Part shown: positions 1 to 8,980 of the stretch, piece by piece
Numbering within the stretch: position 1 is the first letter of the stretch
Layout: each line of letters begins with the position of its first letter
DNA from: Polaromonas sp.
GTDB lineage: Bacteria > Pseudomonadota > Gammaproteobacteria > Burkholderiales > Burkholderiaceae_C
Direction: 5' to 3'
Assembly: GCF_029945925.1 (NCBI RefSeq)
Contig: NZ_JAQSDN010000044.1
Location: forward strand, 62,001-126,000
DNA: 64,000 bases
Notes under the pieces: generated by a model
What the model was told of the DNA's origin: nothing
What the model saw: the letters and a program-made list of their open reading frames with translations, nothing else
Databases searched by the model: none
Program-made: the position numbers and the translations under genes

Positions 1-605
1 CGCGGACTGGTCTGCATGATGACGCGCTCTGCCGCATGGCGCCGCCCCAGGCGGCAGACCTTGAAGCCCTGGATCTGCGCGTCCGGCAGATTCGGAATGT
101 TGACATTGAGCAGCCACGGCGCCAGCGTCGGCTGCGCGCCTTCGGCAATCTTCTCGAGCGACGGCATCAGCTGCTGCACCAGGTCGCGCGCGCGCCGCCC
201 GGCCACGTCGATGTGGGCCCAGCCCTTCTCGGTCTGCGAAAACGCAATCGAGGGAATGCCAAACAGATAACCCTCCATGGCGGCCCCCACGGTGCCCGAA
301 TAAATCGTGTCGTCGCCCATGTTGGCGCCGTTGTTGATGCCCGAGACCACCAGGTCCGGCCGGTAGCCGAGCAGCCCGGTCAGGGCAATGTGCACACAGT
401 CGGCCGGCGTGCCGTTGATGTAGCGAAAACCGTTGGCCGCCGTCTGCACGTACATCGGCGAATGCAGGGTCAGCGCATTCGATTTGGCGCTGTTGTTCTG
501 CTCGGGTGCAACGACCTCCACGTCGGCAATGTCCTTCAGGGCCTCGTACAGGGCGATGATGCCGGAGGCCTGGTAGCCGTCGTCGTTGCAGATCAGGATT
601 TTCAT
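1..605 (-). CDS. surE: 5'/3'-nucleotidase SurE, C-terminus cut by window edge
   Basis: SurE is a metal-dependent phosphatase that removes phosphate from nucleoside monophosphates under stress. The protein starts MKILICNDDGY, the hallmark SurE N-terminus with the metal-binding Asp-Asp pair at residues 8-9. It continues through the NNSAKSNALT region, NGTPADCV and SGINNGANMGDDTIYSGTVG, all conserved in the family. About 201 codons are visible and the frame stays open at base 1, so the C-terminus lies outside. The ATG is at 603-605. The gene reads away from the oxidoreductase at 723, leaving a short divergent promoter region. Confidence 0.96.
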   Translation of the reverse strand, partial: MKILICNDDGYQASGIIALYEALKDIADVEVVAPEQNNSAKSNALTLHSPMYVQTAANGFRYINGTPADCVHIALTGLLGYRPDLVVSGINNGANMGDDTIYSGTVGAAMEGYLFGIPSIAFSQTEKGWAHIDVAGRRARDLVQQLMPSLEKIAEGAQPTLAPWLLNVNIPNLPDAQIQGFKVCRLGRRHAAERVIMQTSP

Positions 606-722
606 GGACAGATTTTAGGGCCTCAGGTCTCACGGGTGACAAACTGCCGGCCGCCCCCTTCTCTTTGCCCGCAGAACCTGCCTATGATGCAGTTGAACCC
701 TGAACGACAACGGAGACCCCTC

Positions 723-1697
723 ATGCATGCCTGGCTTTGTGAAGACCCCACCGGCGTTGACGCCCTGATCTGGAAAGAATTGCCCACGCCCGAGCCCAAG
801 GCCGGCGAGGTGCTGATAGCAATCAAGGCCGCCAGCCTGAATTTCCCCGACCTGCTGATCGTCCAGAACAAGTACCAGATGAAACCGCCACTGCCTTTTG
901 TGCCGGGCTCTGAATATGCGGGCATCGTGCAGGCCGTCGGCGAAGGCGTCAAACACCTGAAGGTCGGCCAGAACGTCGCCTGCCTTTCCGGCACCGGCGG
1001 TTTTGCCACCCACACCATCGCACCGGCGGCCCTGTGCATGCCGCTGCCGGACGGCTTTCCGTATGTCGATGCCGCAGCCTTCATCATGATTTACGCGACC
1101 TCGCACCATGCGCTGGTGGACCGCGCACAGCTCAAGGCCGGTGAAACCGTGCTGGTGCTGGGTGCGGCCGGCGGCGTCGGCACCTCGGCCATCCAGATCG
1201 CCAAGGCCATGGGCGCCAAAGTGATTGCAGCCGCCTCCACCGACGAAAAATGCGCGCTGTGCAAATCCATAGGTGCCGATGCCACCATCAACTACAGCAC
1301 CGAGAACCTGCGCGAGGCCATCAAGACACTGACCGACGGCAAGGGCCCCGACGTGATTTACGACCCTGTGGGCGGTGATTTTGCAGAGCCGGCCTTTCGC
1401 TCCATCGCCTGGCGCGGCCGCTACCTGGTGGTGGGCTTTGCGTCCGGCCCGATTCCTTCGCTGCCGCTGAACCTGACCCTGCTCAAGGGCGCGTCCATCG
1501 TCGGCGTGTTCTGGGGTGGCTTTGCCAAGAACGAACCGAAGGCCAGCGCGGCCGCCATGGCCGAACTGGCGCAGTGGTATGCGCAAGGCAAGATCAAGCC
1601 GGTCATCGACCGCACCATGCCCATGGCCGAACTCAAGGCGGCGTACGCCCACATGGGCTCACGCGGCGTCAAGGGCAAGCTGGTGATGGTGAACTGA
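723..1697 (+). CDS. NADPH:quinone oxidoreductase-like medium-chain dehydrogenase
   Basis: This 324-residue protein belongs to the zinc-free quinone oxidoreductase branch of the medium-chain dehydrogenase superfamily, which reduces quinones or enones with NADPH. The N-terminal GroES-like part (about 1-120) contains the VPGSEYAG motif. The Rossmann part contains VLGAAGGVGTSAIQIAK near residues 145-160 and the typical DVIYDPVGG strand. No catalytic-zinc cysteine pattern is apparent. The frame is open far upstream, but the ATG at 723 has a GGAGA ribosome site six bases before it and begins the conserved MHAWLCEDP sequence, so I chose it. The substrate is unknown. Confidence 0.92.
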   Translation: MHAWLCEDPTGVDALIWKELPTPEPKAGEVLIAIKAASLNFPDLLIVQNKYQMKPPLPFVPGSEYAGIVQAVGEGVKHLKVGQNVACLSGTGGFATHTIAPAALCMPLPDGFPYVDAAAFIMIYATSHHALVDRAQLKAGETVLVLGAAGGVGTSAIQIAKAMGAKVIAAASTDEKCALCKSIGADATINYSTENLREAIKTLTDGKGPDVIYDPVGGDFAEPAFRSIAWRGRYLVVGFASGPIPSLPLNLTLLKGASIVGVFWGGFAKNEPKASAAAMAELAQWYAQGKIKPVIDRTMPMAELKAAYAHMGSRGVKGKLVMVN

Positions 1698-1778
1698 GGA
1701 GGGTCCAACCGGGATCCCACGGAGACCCGGGAGCCCGGGGCTTGGTACTTTTGCGCAGCCATCGACGCGGCATATCCG

Positions 1779-1806
1779 CTGACACCGCATACTTTGGGGG
1801 TATATT
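1779..1806 (+). promoter_or_regulatory. Candidate sigma-70 promoter for the response regulator
   Basis: CTGACA (1779-1784) and TATATT (1801-1806) are separated by 16 bases and lie just before the response-regulator gene. A GGGGA ribosome site follows at 1826-1830. The match is reasonable but was judged by eye only. Confidence 0.35.
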
Positions 1807-1834
1807 GACAGTTCCTTAGCAATCAGGGGAGCGT

Positions 1835-2275
1835 ATGGGCATACCAACCATGCTGGTGGTGGAAGACAATCCGGACCACCTTGAACTGACCCTGACGATC
1901 CTCGAGGAAAACGGGGCATCCCACCATATCGTGGTGGCCCGTGACGGTCTGGAAGCCTTGGACTACCTGTTCTGCCAGGGCCTCTACTGCGACCGCAACC
2001 CCGACGAACAGCCCGAACTCGTCCTGCTCGACCTCGGCCTGCCCAAAATGAACGGGCTGCAGGTGCTGCGGCACATGCGCGAGGATCCCCGTACGTTTTT
2101 TGTGCCTGTGATCATGCTGACCTCGGCAAGCGAGCAGTCCGACGCCATCCTGGCCCTGAAAGGCGGGCTCAACAGCTACGTCAGCAAACCCCTCGATTTC
2201 CGCGACTTCGAAGCCAGGCTCGAGGAAATCAGGGAGTACTGGCGCCTGTCCGGTCTCGCCCCTTTGAGCGCCTGA
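1835..2275 (+). CDS. Single-domain response regulator (CheY/Rcp1 type)
   Basis: A 146-residue protein made only of a receiver domain. Acidic residues E10 and D11 bind metal, D66 in LVLLDLGLPKMNG is the expected phosphoacceptor, T96 and K118 (SKPL) are the conserved switch residues. The loop between beta-2 and beta-3 is long, as in the Rcp1-like receivers that partner with phytochrome-type or hybrid kinases. No output domain is present, so it would act by protein contact or phosphotransfer. No kinase gene is adjacent. A good GGGGA ribosome site precedes the ATG and an intrinsic terminator follows 25 bases after the stop. Confidence 0.95.
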   Translation: MGIPTMLVVEDNPDHLELTLTILEENGASHHIVVARDGLEALDYLFCQGLYCDRNPDEQPELVLLDLGLPKMNGLQVLRHMREDPRTFFVPVIMLTSASEQSDAILALKGGLNSYVSKPLDFRDFEARLEEIREYWRLSGLAPLSA

Positions 2276-2298
2276 AGCACATTTGCGTTTCGCCCAAA

Positions 2299-2327
2299 GA
2301 AAAAGCCCCTTTGCAGGGGCTTTTTTC
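2299..2327 (+). terminator. Intrinsic terminator after the response regulator
   Basis: AAAAAGCCCCT (2300-2310) pairs with AGGGGCTTTTTT (2315-2326) across a four-base loop and ends in a run of T. The run of A on the other side lets it work in both directions. Confidence 0.93.
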
Positions 2328-2332
2328 TTGAA

Positions 2333-2382
2333 ATACTGGGGTGGCTGATGGGGAGCCACTGCCCATAACCCAACCCCAGTAT
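2333..2382. repeat. Ten-base inverted repeat at the start of the accessory region
   Basis: ATACTGGGGT (2333-2342) is matched perfectly by ACCCCAGTAT (2373-2382), with a smaller GGCT/AGCC stem inside. The element sits immediately after the terminator, exactly where gene content changes from housekeeping to accessory. The rest of 2383-2592 has no supportable gene. It could be the left attachment region of an integrated element, but no second copy was recognised in the window and it does not fold as a tRNA. Confidence 0.45.
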
Positions 2383-2592
2383 CCATGCGGGTTTCAAGAG
2401 GTTGTTACACGACTCTGTGTGACAAGTAGTGTATCAATTTGGACCTGATTTTCCAAGCTCTTTGGCCAAAAAATTGCGTAATCGCGCGTAGCCGAAGATG
2501 CATCGGGTTTGCCGTTGTCGAACGAGCCTCGCCCTCGAGCAAATACGGTAGACGGGGGCCCGCGGCAGAATGCAGAATTCCAACTGAAAACC

Positions 2593-3309
2593 ATGGACAC
2601 CATCGTCGAACACAAACTTTTAGCCATCGTATCTGTTGACCATGCCGACCGCATCCAGTGTGGCCAGCCAGGCTGCGGTCATTCCGTATATCGCCAGATT
2701 CATGTCGTGAAAGACGGCGAAAAGCCTTTGGTCCTGGGCTCTACCTGCTTTGCCAAGCGCTACGGCTCCGCCGCGGCATTAGGTTCCCCACGCTTTGGTG
2801 GAGGTGGCGGGAGACCTTTGACAGCAGAGGAGCGCAGTCTCCTGGTAGATAACACCGCCCTACTGTTGACCCGCTTTGAAGAAGAGCGCGCACGGACGCT
2901 CATGCCGGAGCCTTCCGAACCCCTCACATTTAAACCACGGGTCCCCCTTCTCAGCCCCGAGTCCCGCTTGTCCCCCTTACCCGCATTCACTTCAGCAAAG
3001 GCCACTCCATGGAAATGGGCGAAGCCCCTGACCTCAATGGCTTACTTCAAGCTCAAAGACGGCACGGGATGGGTGAGGATACAGCGAACCGACGGCAAGC
3101 AGCTGCTGGTGCCGTGGCCCACATTCGAAGGCTGGGATGAGGCTCTACCGGCGAACATTGGGCTCGTCGATTCGGCTTGCGGCGGGTATGTTCTAGCCAA
3201 CTTAGTTGCCACAGTGAAGTACCTGCGTAGCATAGGACAATGGGACATGGTCGGTGGGGTTTGGCGGGATATCGCTGCGGAGGTCGCAAAGCGGGCCACC
3301 GGGCGCTGA
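2593..3309 (+). CDS. Uncharacterised protein with an N-terminal cysteine cluster
   Basis: A 238-residue protein of unknown function. The N-terminus (MDTIVEHKLL) leads into C23, C28, H30 and C52 in CGQPGCGHSVY and GSTCFAKR, which could bind a metal. A glycine-rich stretch and a proline-rich linker (about 60-150) follow, then a compact C-terminal part with WKWAKP and TGWVRIQRTDGKQLLVPWP. The start at 2593 was chosen because the conserved-looking part begins there; the frame is open to 2509 and neither start has a strong ribosome site. It is the first gene of the accessory region. Confidence 0.7.
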   Translation: MDTIVEHKLLAIVSVDHADRIQCGQPGCGHSVYRQIHVVKDGEKPLVLGSTCFAKRYGSAAALGSPRFGGGGGRPLTAEERSLLVDNTALLLTRFEEERARTLMPEPSEPLTFKPRVPLLSPESRLSPLPAFTSAKATPWKWAKPLTSMAYFKLKDGTGWVRIQRTDGKQLLVPWPTFEGWDEALPANIGLVDSACGGYVLANLVATVKYLRSIGQWDMVGGVWRDIAAEVAKRATGR

Positions 3310-3442
3310 ATTGGCCAAGAAACTCCGTTGAAGCAACCTTTTCGCCCAGGAACGGTCGTACAAAAACCTCCTTGGCGACCGATACAAAGTTCGGACCAAC
3401 TCTACTTGTCCAACGACGCAATTCCCAGTACTGTCTCCGGCT

Positions 3443-3946
3443 ATGACGCTATGTAAGAGCAAACAGGACAAGTGGGGCCACTTTTGGCTTGATGAAGTCG
3501 CACGGTTTGAATGTGACGGCGATGACTTGGTCACGGTCGAATGCGCTGAGCTGGCCGAAGAGCTATGGCATCACCGAGCCATGGCGGAGGAAGACCCGGA
3601 CTTCCAGGACGAGCTCGACGAGTGGCACGACTACATTTATGAGAAGGACATTCTGCTGCCCCTGGAGCAATCGTGCTACCAAGGGGTGCTTCTGCCCTCC
3701 GGCCAGCGGGCAATTCGACTTGAGTCTTGCCCGGAGTTGATGCTGTCGCACTTGCGGTGGTTTTTTGAACTCTGCCCCAGTCACGTCAAATCCCATCTGG
3801 CCCTGCGCATCTCTGTTCTGGTCCGGCTGGACCGGGTCAGGCGCACGGGCAACCCAGACTGGCGACCTGGGACCGCATTACCTGAGCCCAACGAGCCCAC
3901 GTTCTTTCGGCCAGCAACATTGAAATTCAGGAACTACAGCCGTTGA
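3443..3946 (+). CDS. Uncharacterised acidic protein
   Basis: A 167-residue protein I do not recognise. The first half is strongly acidic (AEELWHHRAMAEEDPDFQDELDEWHDY), the second half more neutral with LRWFFELCPSHVKSHLALR. No signal peptide or membrane segment is visible. It follows the cysteine-cluster protein on the same strand after 133 bases. The ribosome site is weak. Confidence 0.6.
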   Translation: MTLCKSKQDKWGHFWLDEVARFECDGDDLVTVECAELAEELWHHRAMAEEDPDFQDELDEWHDYIYEKDILLPLEQSCYQGVLLPSGQRAIRLESCPELMLSHLRWFFELCPSHVKSHLALRISVLVRLDRVRRTGNPDWRPGTALPEPNEPTFFRPATLKFRNYSR

Positions 3947-4016
3947 GAGCGGCCTGGACCTTGGCATGTGGTGGAGGAAGGATGCCGCGAAGGTGTTCAA
4001 TTTTTGGGGAGGCGCT

Positions 4017-4271
4017 ATGGATTCGATGGACAGCCTAGAGTACGCGGCAAAAAGGAACGCTGAATCAATCCGGCAATCGTCGTGGGTGCTGGGGGTCGTG
4101 GTGGTCGTCAACGTCGCCTACTGGACGTGGCACTTTTGGACGCCGCAGACATACGAGAAGTGCATGGTCAAAATGGCTGAGAAGGCCCAAGGTAATAGCA
4201 CCATCTTCTCTGCTCTGGCGAATTCAAATTGTCGGAGTCTTCCGCGCAAAGCTCCTGAGGGGGCCAATTAG
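4017..4271 (+). CDS. Small single-pass membrane protein
   Basis: An 84-residue protein with one hydrophobic segment (about residues 22-40, WVLGVVVVVNVAYWTWHFW) and a short polar tail containing two cysteines. The ATG at 4017 has a GGGAGG ribosome site; the frame extends upstream to 3966 without a comparable site. Function unknown. It is the last of three genes on this strand. Confidence 0.65.
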   Translation: MDSMDSLEYAAKRNAESIRQSSWVLGVVVVVNVAYWTWHFWTPQTYEKCMVKMAEKAQGNSTIFSALANSNCRSLPRKAPEGAN

Positions 4272-4320
4272 TCCATCACTGCAGTAGCGATACGATGGGA
4301 GGCAGTTCAGCTCGCACGGC

Positions 4321-4797
4321 CTACAGCACTGTTGTTTCGGTTGTAAAGCAGCCCTCTGGGGGATGCACCAGATTGACTTGCGAGTGCCACAAGCCGGCCC
4401 AGTATTCCATTTCATCGCGAGACTCTGCTGCCTTTGCTGCCGCACGCGAGTACCAGGCGGTCCTGCAAAGTGCCGCCTTGAGCCTTTGAGGCCCCAGAAT
4501 ACTCCGCATCAACACGTCATCGTCGTCCAGCTTGTCAAAGGGCACCGTCATCAGATGCTCGACGCGCTGGGTCTGTTCCAGGGTCAGTTGGACGTGAAGA
4601 ATTTTGGTCGTCCCAAACAGCTCCAAGCACCGCATCGCGCGCAAACGCAAAAACTCCCGCATTAGTTTTGCGTCCCCTCCCTTTGTCGCTTGAAACGACT
4701 GCCTCCAGGCCTTCCCGGTCAATCGCAACGCCACTACGGTCGAAGATAGCTTCGGTTCTGGGGCAAAAGGTAGAGGTGGTGCTGGCGACATTGACAA
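4321..4797 (-). CDS. Uncharacterised protein
   Basis: A 158-residue soluble-looking protein with an acidic LDDDDVL stretch in the middle and a helical, charged body (KLMREFLRLRAMRCLELF). It converges on the membrane-protein gene at 4271. I recognise no family. ATG codons at 4797 and 4791 are equally plausible starts, neither with a strong ribosome site. Confidence 0.5.
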   Translation of the reverse strand: MSMSPAPPLPFAPEPKLSSTVVALRLTGKAWRQSFQATKGGDAKLMREFLRLRAMRCLELFGTTKILHVQLTLEQTQRVEHLMTVPFDKLDDDDVLMRSILGPQRLKAALCRTAWYSRAAAKAAESRDEMEYWAGLWHSQVNLVHPPEGCFTTETTVL

Positions 4798-4913
4798 AGA
4801 AGCAAGGGGCGTTTGGATTAAGGACTTGATGATATCGATGTCCTCCCGTAGAAGACAAAGGTTGTCACCGCTAGGGTTACTGCCTGGGACTCGTATCCCA
4901 AGGATTTAGTCCG

Positions 4914-5453
4914 TCAAACCTCTTTTTGCATTTGAGTGACCTCTTCCCGAAGCCTTTTGGTAATCTCATCGACATCACTTAAGCATGTCGCATGACCTGA
5001 GAAAAAAATCGAATTGGAACCTCGTTTTTCAGAAACGAATTGGAACTCGAACTTTCTGCCAAAACCTTCCCTCTCCTCGCGCGACTCACACGACTCGCCC
5101 CCCACACTCTCCAAAACAGACGTGACAATTCTTCGGTGAACATCTAAGTCCGGACCAAACCAATTATCCGGGTCGCGTATTTCTTCGCCTACCCATGACT
5201 CGGCCACCCGAATACGGTGAGAGTCAGCTTCTTCGAACCGAACGGCATAGCAATACACCCCTCTTAGATTGGGCCGCCAAACCTGTACCCACGGCTCTCG
5301 ATAATAAATAGACCACTTCTCGTCCTGATTTTGAGAATCGTATCCATTCCGAATTGAAGGTAGGCTGGAGGCTGGGAAGCTTAGTTCCAGGCCGAGAGGG
5401 CTTGAATTTTCAGGCAAGACAGCCGAGTCGCACAGGCTCTGTCGCATGGACAT
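4914..5453 (-). CDS. Uncharacterised protein
   Basis: A protein of 179 residues (177 if it starts at the second ATG, 5447, which is better spaced from AAAGG). The middle is rich in aromatic and charged residues (EKWSIYYREPWVQVWRPNLRGVYCYAVRFEE) and the C-terminus is a predicted helix (DEITKRLREEVTQMQKEV). No signal peptide. The composition is that of a real soluble protein, but no family is recognised. It lies 116 bases upstream of the next gene on its strand. Confidence 0.55.
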   Translation of the reverse strand: MSMRQSLCDSAVLPENSSPLGLELSFPASSLPSIRNGYDSQNQDEKWSIYYREPWVQVWRPNLRGVYCYAVRFEEADSHRIRVAESWVGEEIRDPDNWFGPDLDVHRRIVTSVLESVGGESCESREEREGFGRKFEFQFVSEKRGSNSIFFSGHATCLSDVDEITKRLREEVTQMQKEV

Positions 5454-5695
5454 CCTTTCACTGCATCATTCGAGGTATTTCAAATAGTATGTACTCCAGT
5501 AACGATTGATGCAACGTTGTGAGGCCAGACACACTGTCCACGGTCTGCCCAGGCTGTATCGGAGGACATTCCGAATACTCGGTGTGCGGCTGTCCTTCTC
5601 TGCCTGGCAGCAATGAAGTTCAGGGCCTCTGCTCGCAGAACGGCCGTAGACGCATATCCACTGCATTGAGGCAACGGTACCCAACGGCCGAGCAT

Positions 5696-6241
5696 TTACT
5701 GACGAAAACGAGTCCCACAATCAACGCCCTCAGTCCCCGGCTGCTTGCGCCTGCACCCTCGCCAATCCCACGGCGCAACCTGGGTTCTTTCGTGCCAAAG
5801 GCCGACACGACCCGCCCGAGCCCCTGCTTCCGCTTGCGCATAGACCCCTCGGTCATCGATAGGCTGCTCACGTTCGTATTTCTTGTAATGCCACGCGTAC
5901 CCAGCCCTCACCTGCTCAAGATTGGCATCAACGCCATCAACGATGACCTTCCCTACTGTGCGCCCGTAACGGTCGAACTTACCCGCATCGACCAGCACAT
6001 GCTTTCCAAAAACGAGTCTCGATAGGTTCTCTTTGGAACTCTGACCAAACGGCTGCGCCTTCTCAGGAGCATCTATGCCTGAAAGACGGATTTTGTGCTG
6101 AGTTTTGGTCGCATCCAGGACGGTCACCGTGTCGCCATCTGCGACGCCAACGACCTTGCCGACAATAGTCTCGGCAAAGGCAAAACCAAGGCATAAGTGA
6201 AGCACCAGGGTCAGAAAAATTCGTTTTTTTGCGAGGGACAT
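5696..6241 (-). CDS. Secreted staphylococcal-type thermonuclease
   Basis: A 181-residue protein with a signal peptide (MSLAKKRIFLTLVLHLCLGFAFA) and a staphylococcal nuclease domain (about 25-150), a calcium-dependent enzyme that cuts DNA and RNA outside the cytoplasm. DGDTVTVLD supplies the calcium-binding aspartates; R52, E60 (RLSGIDAPE) and R94 (YGRTVGKV) match the catalytic Arg-Glu-Arg set. The frame is open to 6427, but the ATG at 6241 begins the signal peptide. Such nucleases are common on plasmids and conjugative elements. Confidence 0.88.
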   Translation of the reverse strand: MSLAKKRIFLTLVLHLCLGFAFAETIVGKVVGVADGDTVTVLDATKTQHKIRLSGIDAPEKAQPFGQSSKENLSRLVFGKHVLVDAGKFDRYGRTVGKVIVDGVDANLEQVRAGYAWHYKKYEREQPIDDRGVYAQAEAGARAGRVGLWHERTQVAPWDWRGCRRKQPGTEGVDCGTRFRQ

Positions 6242-6429
6242 ACAGAGAGCATACCGAGGTATGTCTGCGCCTCGCACTGCAACTTTTGAGCGCTGAAAGT
6301 TCTGCAGAATGACCATCCTACGAGATTTTTGGTCGTCTGACCATTGCCGGCATTCCGAAAATTCGCAAGGCGTAGCCCACATCACTCCCCCTCGACACCG
6401 CCGCTCCCTAACACTGCCCTTTTCCAACT

Positions 6430-6696
6430 TTAGTCCACGGCAAAGCAGTCAGGATACGGCAGCGGCTTTAAACGAGTTATGTCACTTAATCCAGAAGAAT
6501 AGGCCAATGTACTGGGTGGAAAACGCATAGATTTCCGAGTTGTGCGAGCATGTGCAAAAGGTCCGAGCGAAACATTCTGGCGAGTTACGAAAAGATGCGG
6601 ACGAAAAATATTCCCACGCGTTCCGAACTTCGATGAGGTAACAGCACTTTGTTTAAGCACGGTCCTCGCATTGCGAAGTTCACTCAGGGATGCCAT
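6430..6696 (-). CDS. Possible small basic protein directly after an HTH regulator
   Basis: An 88-residue basic reading frame whose ATG follows the stop codon of the upstream regulator with no spacing, which would allow translational coupling. The sequence has no recognisable domain, is rich in Ser, Arg and Thr, and may be non-coding. If it is not a gene, 6242-6696 is an unexplained noncoding stretch. Confidence 0.28.
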   Translation of the reverse strand: MASLSELRNARTVLKQSAVTSSKFGTRGNIFRPHLFVTRQNVSLGPFAHARTTRKSMRFPPSTLAYSSGLSDITRLKPLPYPDCFAVD

Positions 6697-7347
6697 TTAG
6701 TCGTCCCACCCCTTGTTCTTCGCTGCTGCATTTTTCATGAGCTGCGCCCTTTTGTCCTGTAACTCCGTCAAACGACTGATTTCCAAGCTCAAGGAGTCCG
6801 TGTCCAGATGTTCATCCATCAAGACTTTCTTGGTCGCTTTTTCATATAGCCTGACCAAACAATATTGACTGTCCATGGCGCACTGCCGAAGCTCAAGGGT
6901 TACAAGAGGCCCCCACTCTAGGTCTTGAACGATAAATGACATGGCATGCCTAATTTGGCAGGCCTTCATTTCGTTGCGTTCGAACATGTCTGACGGCGTA
7001 ATTTTTCCAGCCATCATATAAATTGTCTGCCGCGGCACGCTCAAATACATGGCACATTCGAGAGCGAAATCGTCCGAAATACTGCTGATTAAACGCAAGC
7101 CAGAGCGCAGTTGATTTATGTAGCCATAAGTCCTGCCAAGTTCATGCGCCATTGCAGTCAGCGTCTGTCCGCGTTCATTCGCGCGATGCAAGAGTGCCCC
7201 CATGAGAAGTGCCCCTGGTCTGGCCATTTCTTCGTCGCTAATTCCTCCTGACCAGGCAACGAGGTTATCTTCTCTGATAGTGCTGACCATGCAACTTGCT
7301 AAGGTTGTCATGGTTGAAGGAATGCTTTCTACATGATTCTTTTTCAT
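6697..7347 (-). CDS. HTH regulator-like protein, paralogue of the one at 48.5 kb
   Basis: A 216-residue protein. Residues about 48-95 contain an XRE-like helix-turn-helix with the distinctive string LGRTYGYINQLRSGLR; the same core, LGVTYGYINQLRNGFR, occurs in the protein encoded at 48517-49152. The C-terminal half is charged and helical. A DNA-binding regulatory role is inferred. The region is visibly AT-rich compared with the flanks, which suggests transfer. Confidence 0.72.
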   Translation of the reverse strand: MKKNHVESIPSTMTTLASCMVSTIREDNLVAWSGGISDEEMARPGALLMGALLHRANERGQTLTAMAHELGRTYGYINQLRSGLRLISSISDDFALECAMYLSVPRQTIYMMAGKITPSDMFERNEMKACQIRHAMSFIVQDLEWGPLVTLELRQCAMDSQYCLVRLYEKATKKVLMDEHLDTDSLSLEISRLTELQDKRAQLMKNAAAKNKGWDD

Positions 7348-7422
7348 AATCTATCTCATACTTTTGTTTCATCGCGCATACATATGCAGCGAATTTATCG
7401 TTAATTTTTGAATGCCACGTCT

Positions 7423-7839
7423 TCAATATTTATGCTCCGCCAATGCGAAAGTCACAAGATAGAGATTGACCCGTCGATATGCTTTTGCAGCATGCTCATG
7501 ACACCAAAGCGGGGGAAGCCGAGTTGAGACAACCTCGTCCGCATATGGGTCATCGGTATACCCCGTGGCCATAACCGTCGTTCTATCCGGGCTCGAGCGC
7601 GAGACGGAAACCAAAGTTGGTAATGGTAAGTTTTCGACGCGGTCCAAATGATGAGGCCCTTTCAGACGCTCGGCAACCATACGGCCGAATTTATGCGGGA
7701 CTTTGGTGGCATCGATAAGCGGAGGGACGCCACCAGACATGGCGCCAATAAGTGCTTGGCTCAAAAAAGCCCTCGACATATGCACAACTGGGCCCAGCGA
7801 AACCGCGCACGAACGTGCCAATGCCACGCCGAAGGTCAA
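7423..7839 (-). CDS. Uncharacterised protein
   Basis: A 138-residue protein of unknown function. The N-terminus is mildly hydrophobic without being a clear signal peptide; the C-terminal part (DPYADEVVSTRLPPLWCHEHAAKAYRRVNLYLVTFALAEHKY) looks like a folded domain. It is downstream of the 362-residue unknown gene on the same strand, separated by 52 bases. Confidence 0.45.
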   Translation of the reverse strand: MTFGVALARSCAVSLGPVVHMSRAFLSQALIGAMSGGVPPLIDATKVPHKFGRMVAERLKGPHHLDRVENLPLPTLVSVSRSSPDRTTVMATGYTDDPYADEVVSTRLPPLWCHEHAAKAYRRVNLYLVTFALAEHKY

Positions 7840-7891
7840 AACCGGACCGCCCTGAATGGCTCAATACGTGCCATCTCGCTCTCTCAAGAAG

Positions 7892-8980
7892 TTACTTGCC
7901 CACCATCCAGAGTGCGAACGCGAAGGCAAGACAGCGTTCAAAATCAGCTACCCACTGCATCATCTCTAAATAGTCCAGAACTTGCCCGCCCTGGCCGCCG
8001 TTGTCCATCGGCATGGCTGCAATCCACGGTTGTGACGGCGGCTGACTGGCAGTCGTTGCAGTAAGTCCACCGGCAGCCTCATGCATGGCCCGCCAGCAGT
8101 CCTGGCCCTTGGCTGCATCCAGCGCGACGGCCATCAAGACGGCTGTCCGTGGCTTCTGGCCGGCAAGGCACGGCAAACAAAGCCGACATGTCAGGTTATT
8201 GCCTTCAATCGTCATATGGACAGGATACTTTTTGCCCTCCAACACAAGTTCTGTCCACCCAGTGAGTTGCGCGTCTTCTATCAGACGCCGGATGAATTCC
8301 CTTGCAGGTGGTTCAACCATTTCGGCACGTTGAATGCATTGGTGCCCCGTGAGCAGGGTGAAATGCGCAAATTCCCGTACAACCGCTCTTTGTTCCGGTT
8401 CATACTCTCCCGTCGCTTCCCGCATCATGGGCTCGTTGGCAGCCGGCTCATCCTCACCCCCTCGGCACCGCACCACGGCCATACGTGCCATCTGCGATGC
8501 TGTGTAGCGCGAGAATGTTCCTTGGATTCGTGATTCATAGTCTTGTCGGGTTATCGGAACCGCCGATTGCATTTTGGCGACGGCAACGAGTCGCGCGGTC
8601 ATCGCTTTGCTCAGAGTCACCAGGCGTGCACCATAGGTAGCATCTGAGCTTATATCCCGGAGCGTCACAGAGAGTCCAAAATGATGTATTCCTTCGACGT
8701 AGTCGACAGGCACGCCGGTCAAATGGGGCGGATTCATGGCCGCGTGAAACGGTGCCTCCATCCAGCCGTTATCTCCAAACTTGCTCAGAAAGTAAACCAA
8801 CCCGTTGTTTTCATACAGGGCAAATTTTGCAGCGCCCCGTCGATATTGGGCAATCACCTCCTCGTTAGGCTCGCAACAGTAGATGTCGAGCTGCGACCCA
8901 TTGACAGTCAGATTGAATTGGGTCGCGCTGCTGTCCTTGGAAAATTTGTAATCGTCATTTTTTGAATGTTTTGTGCTCAT
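7892..8980 (-). CDS. Uncharacterised 362-residue protein
   Basis: The largest unknown protein of the left accessory block. The N-terminal part (MSTKHSKNDD then FNLTVNGSQLDIYCCEPNEEVIAQY) looks beta-rich; the centre is charged; the C-terminal third holds ARAVVREFAHF-like helices and CRLCLPCLAG, a possible metal-binding CxxC...C set. The frame is open upstream to 9184, but the ATG at 8980 begins a typical hydrophilic N-terminus. No family recognised. Confidence 0.6.
   Translation of the reverse strand: MSTKHSKNDDYKFSKDSSATQFNLTVNGSQLDIYCCEPNEEVIAQYRRGAAKFALYENNGLVYFLSKFGDNGWMEAPFHAAMNPPHLTGVPVDYVEGIHHFGLSVTLRDISSDATYGARLVTLSKAMTARLVAVAKMQSAVPITRQDYESRIQGTFSRYTASQMARMAVVRCRGGEDEPAANEPMMREATGEYEPEQRAVVREFAHFTLLTGHQCIQRAEMVEPPAREFIRRLIEDAQLTGWTELVLEGKKYPVHMTIEGNNLTCRLCLPCLAGQKPRTAVLMAVALDAAKGQDCWRAMHEAAGGLTATTASQPPSQPWIAAMPMDNGGQGGQVLDYLEMMQWVADFERCLAFAFALWMVGK

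Noticed and set aside
36..722. Long upstream extension of the quinone-oxidoreductase frame
   Set aside because: This part is the antisense of surE and has non-protein composition; the ribosome site and conserved start are at 723.
2333..2420. Possible tRNA-like structure at the island edge
   Set aside because: The inverted repeat is strong but no cloverleaf, T-loop or anticodon arm can be formed.
5466..5720. Minus-strand reading frame between two unknown genes
   Set aside because: Ser/Cys/Arg-rich composition, two competing frames and no ribosome site; not supportable as a gene.
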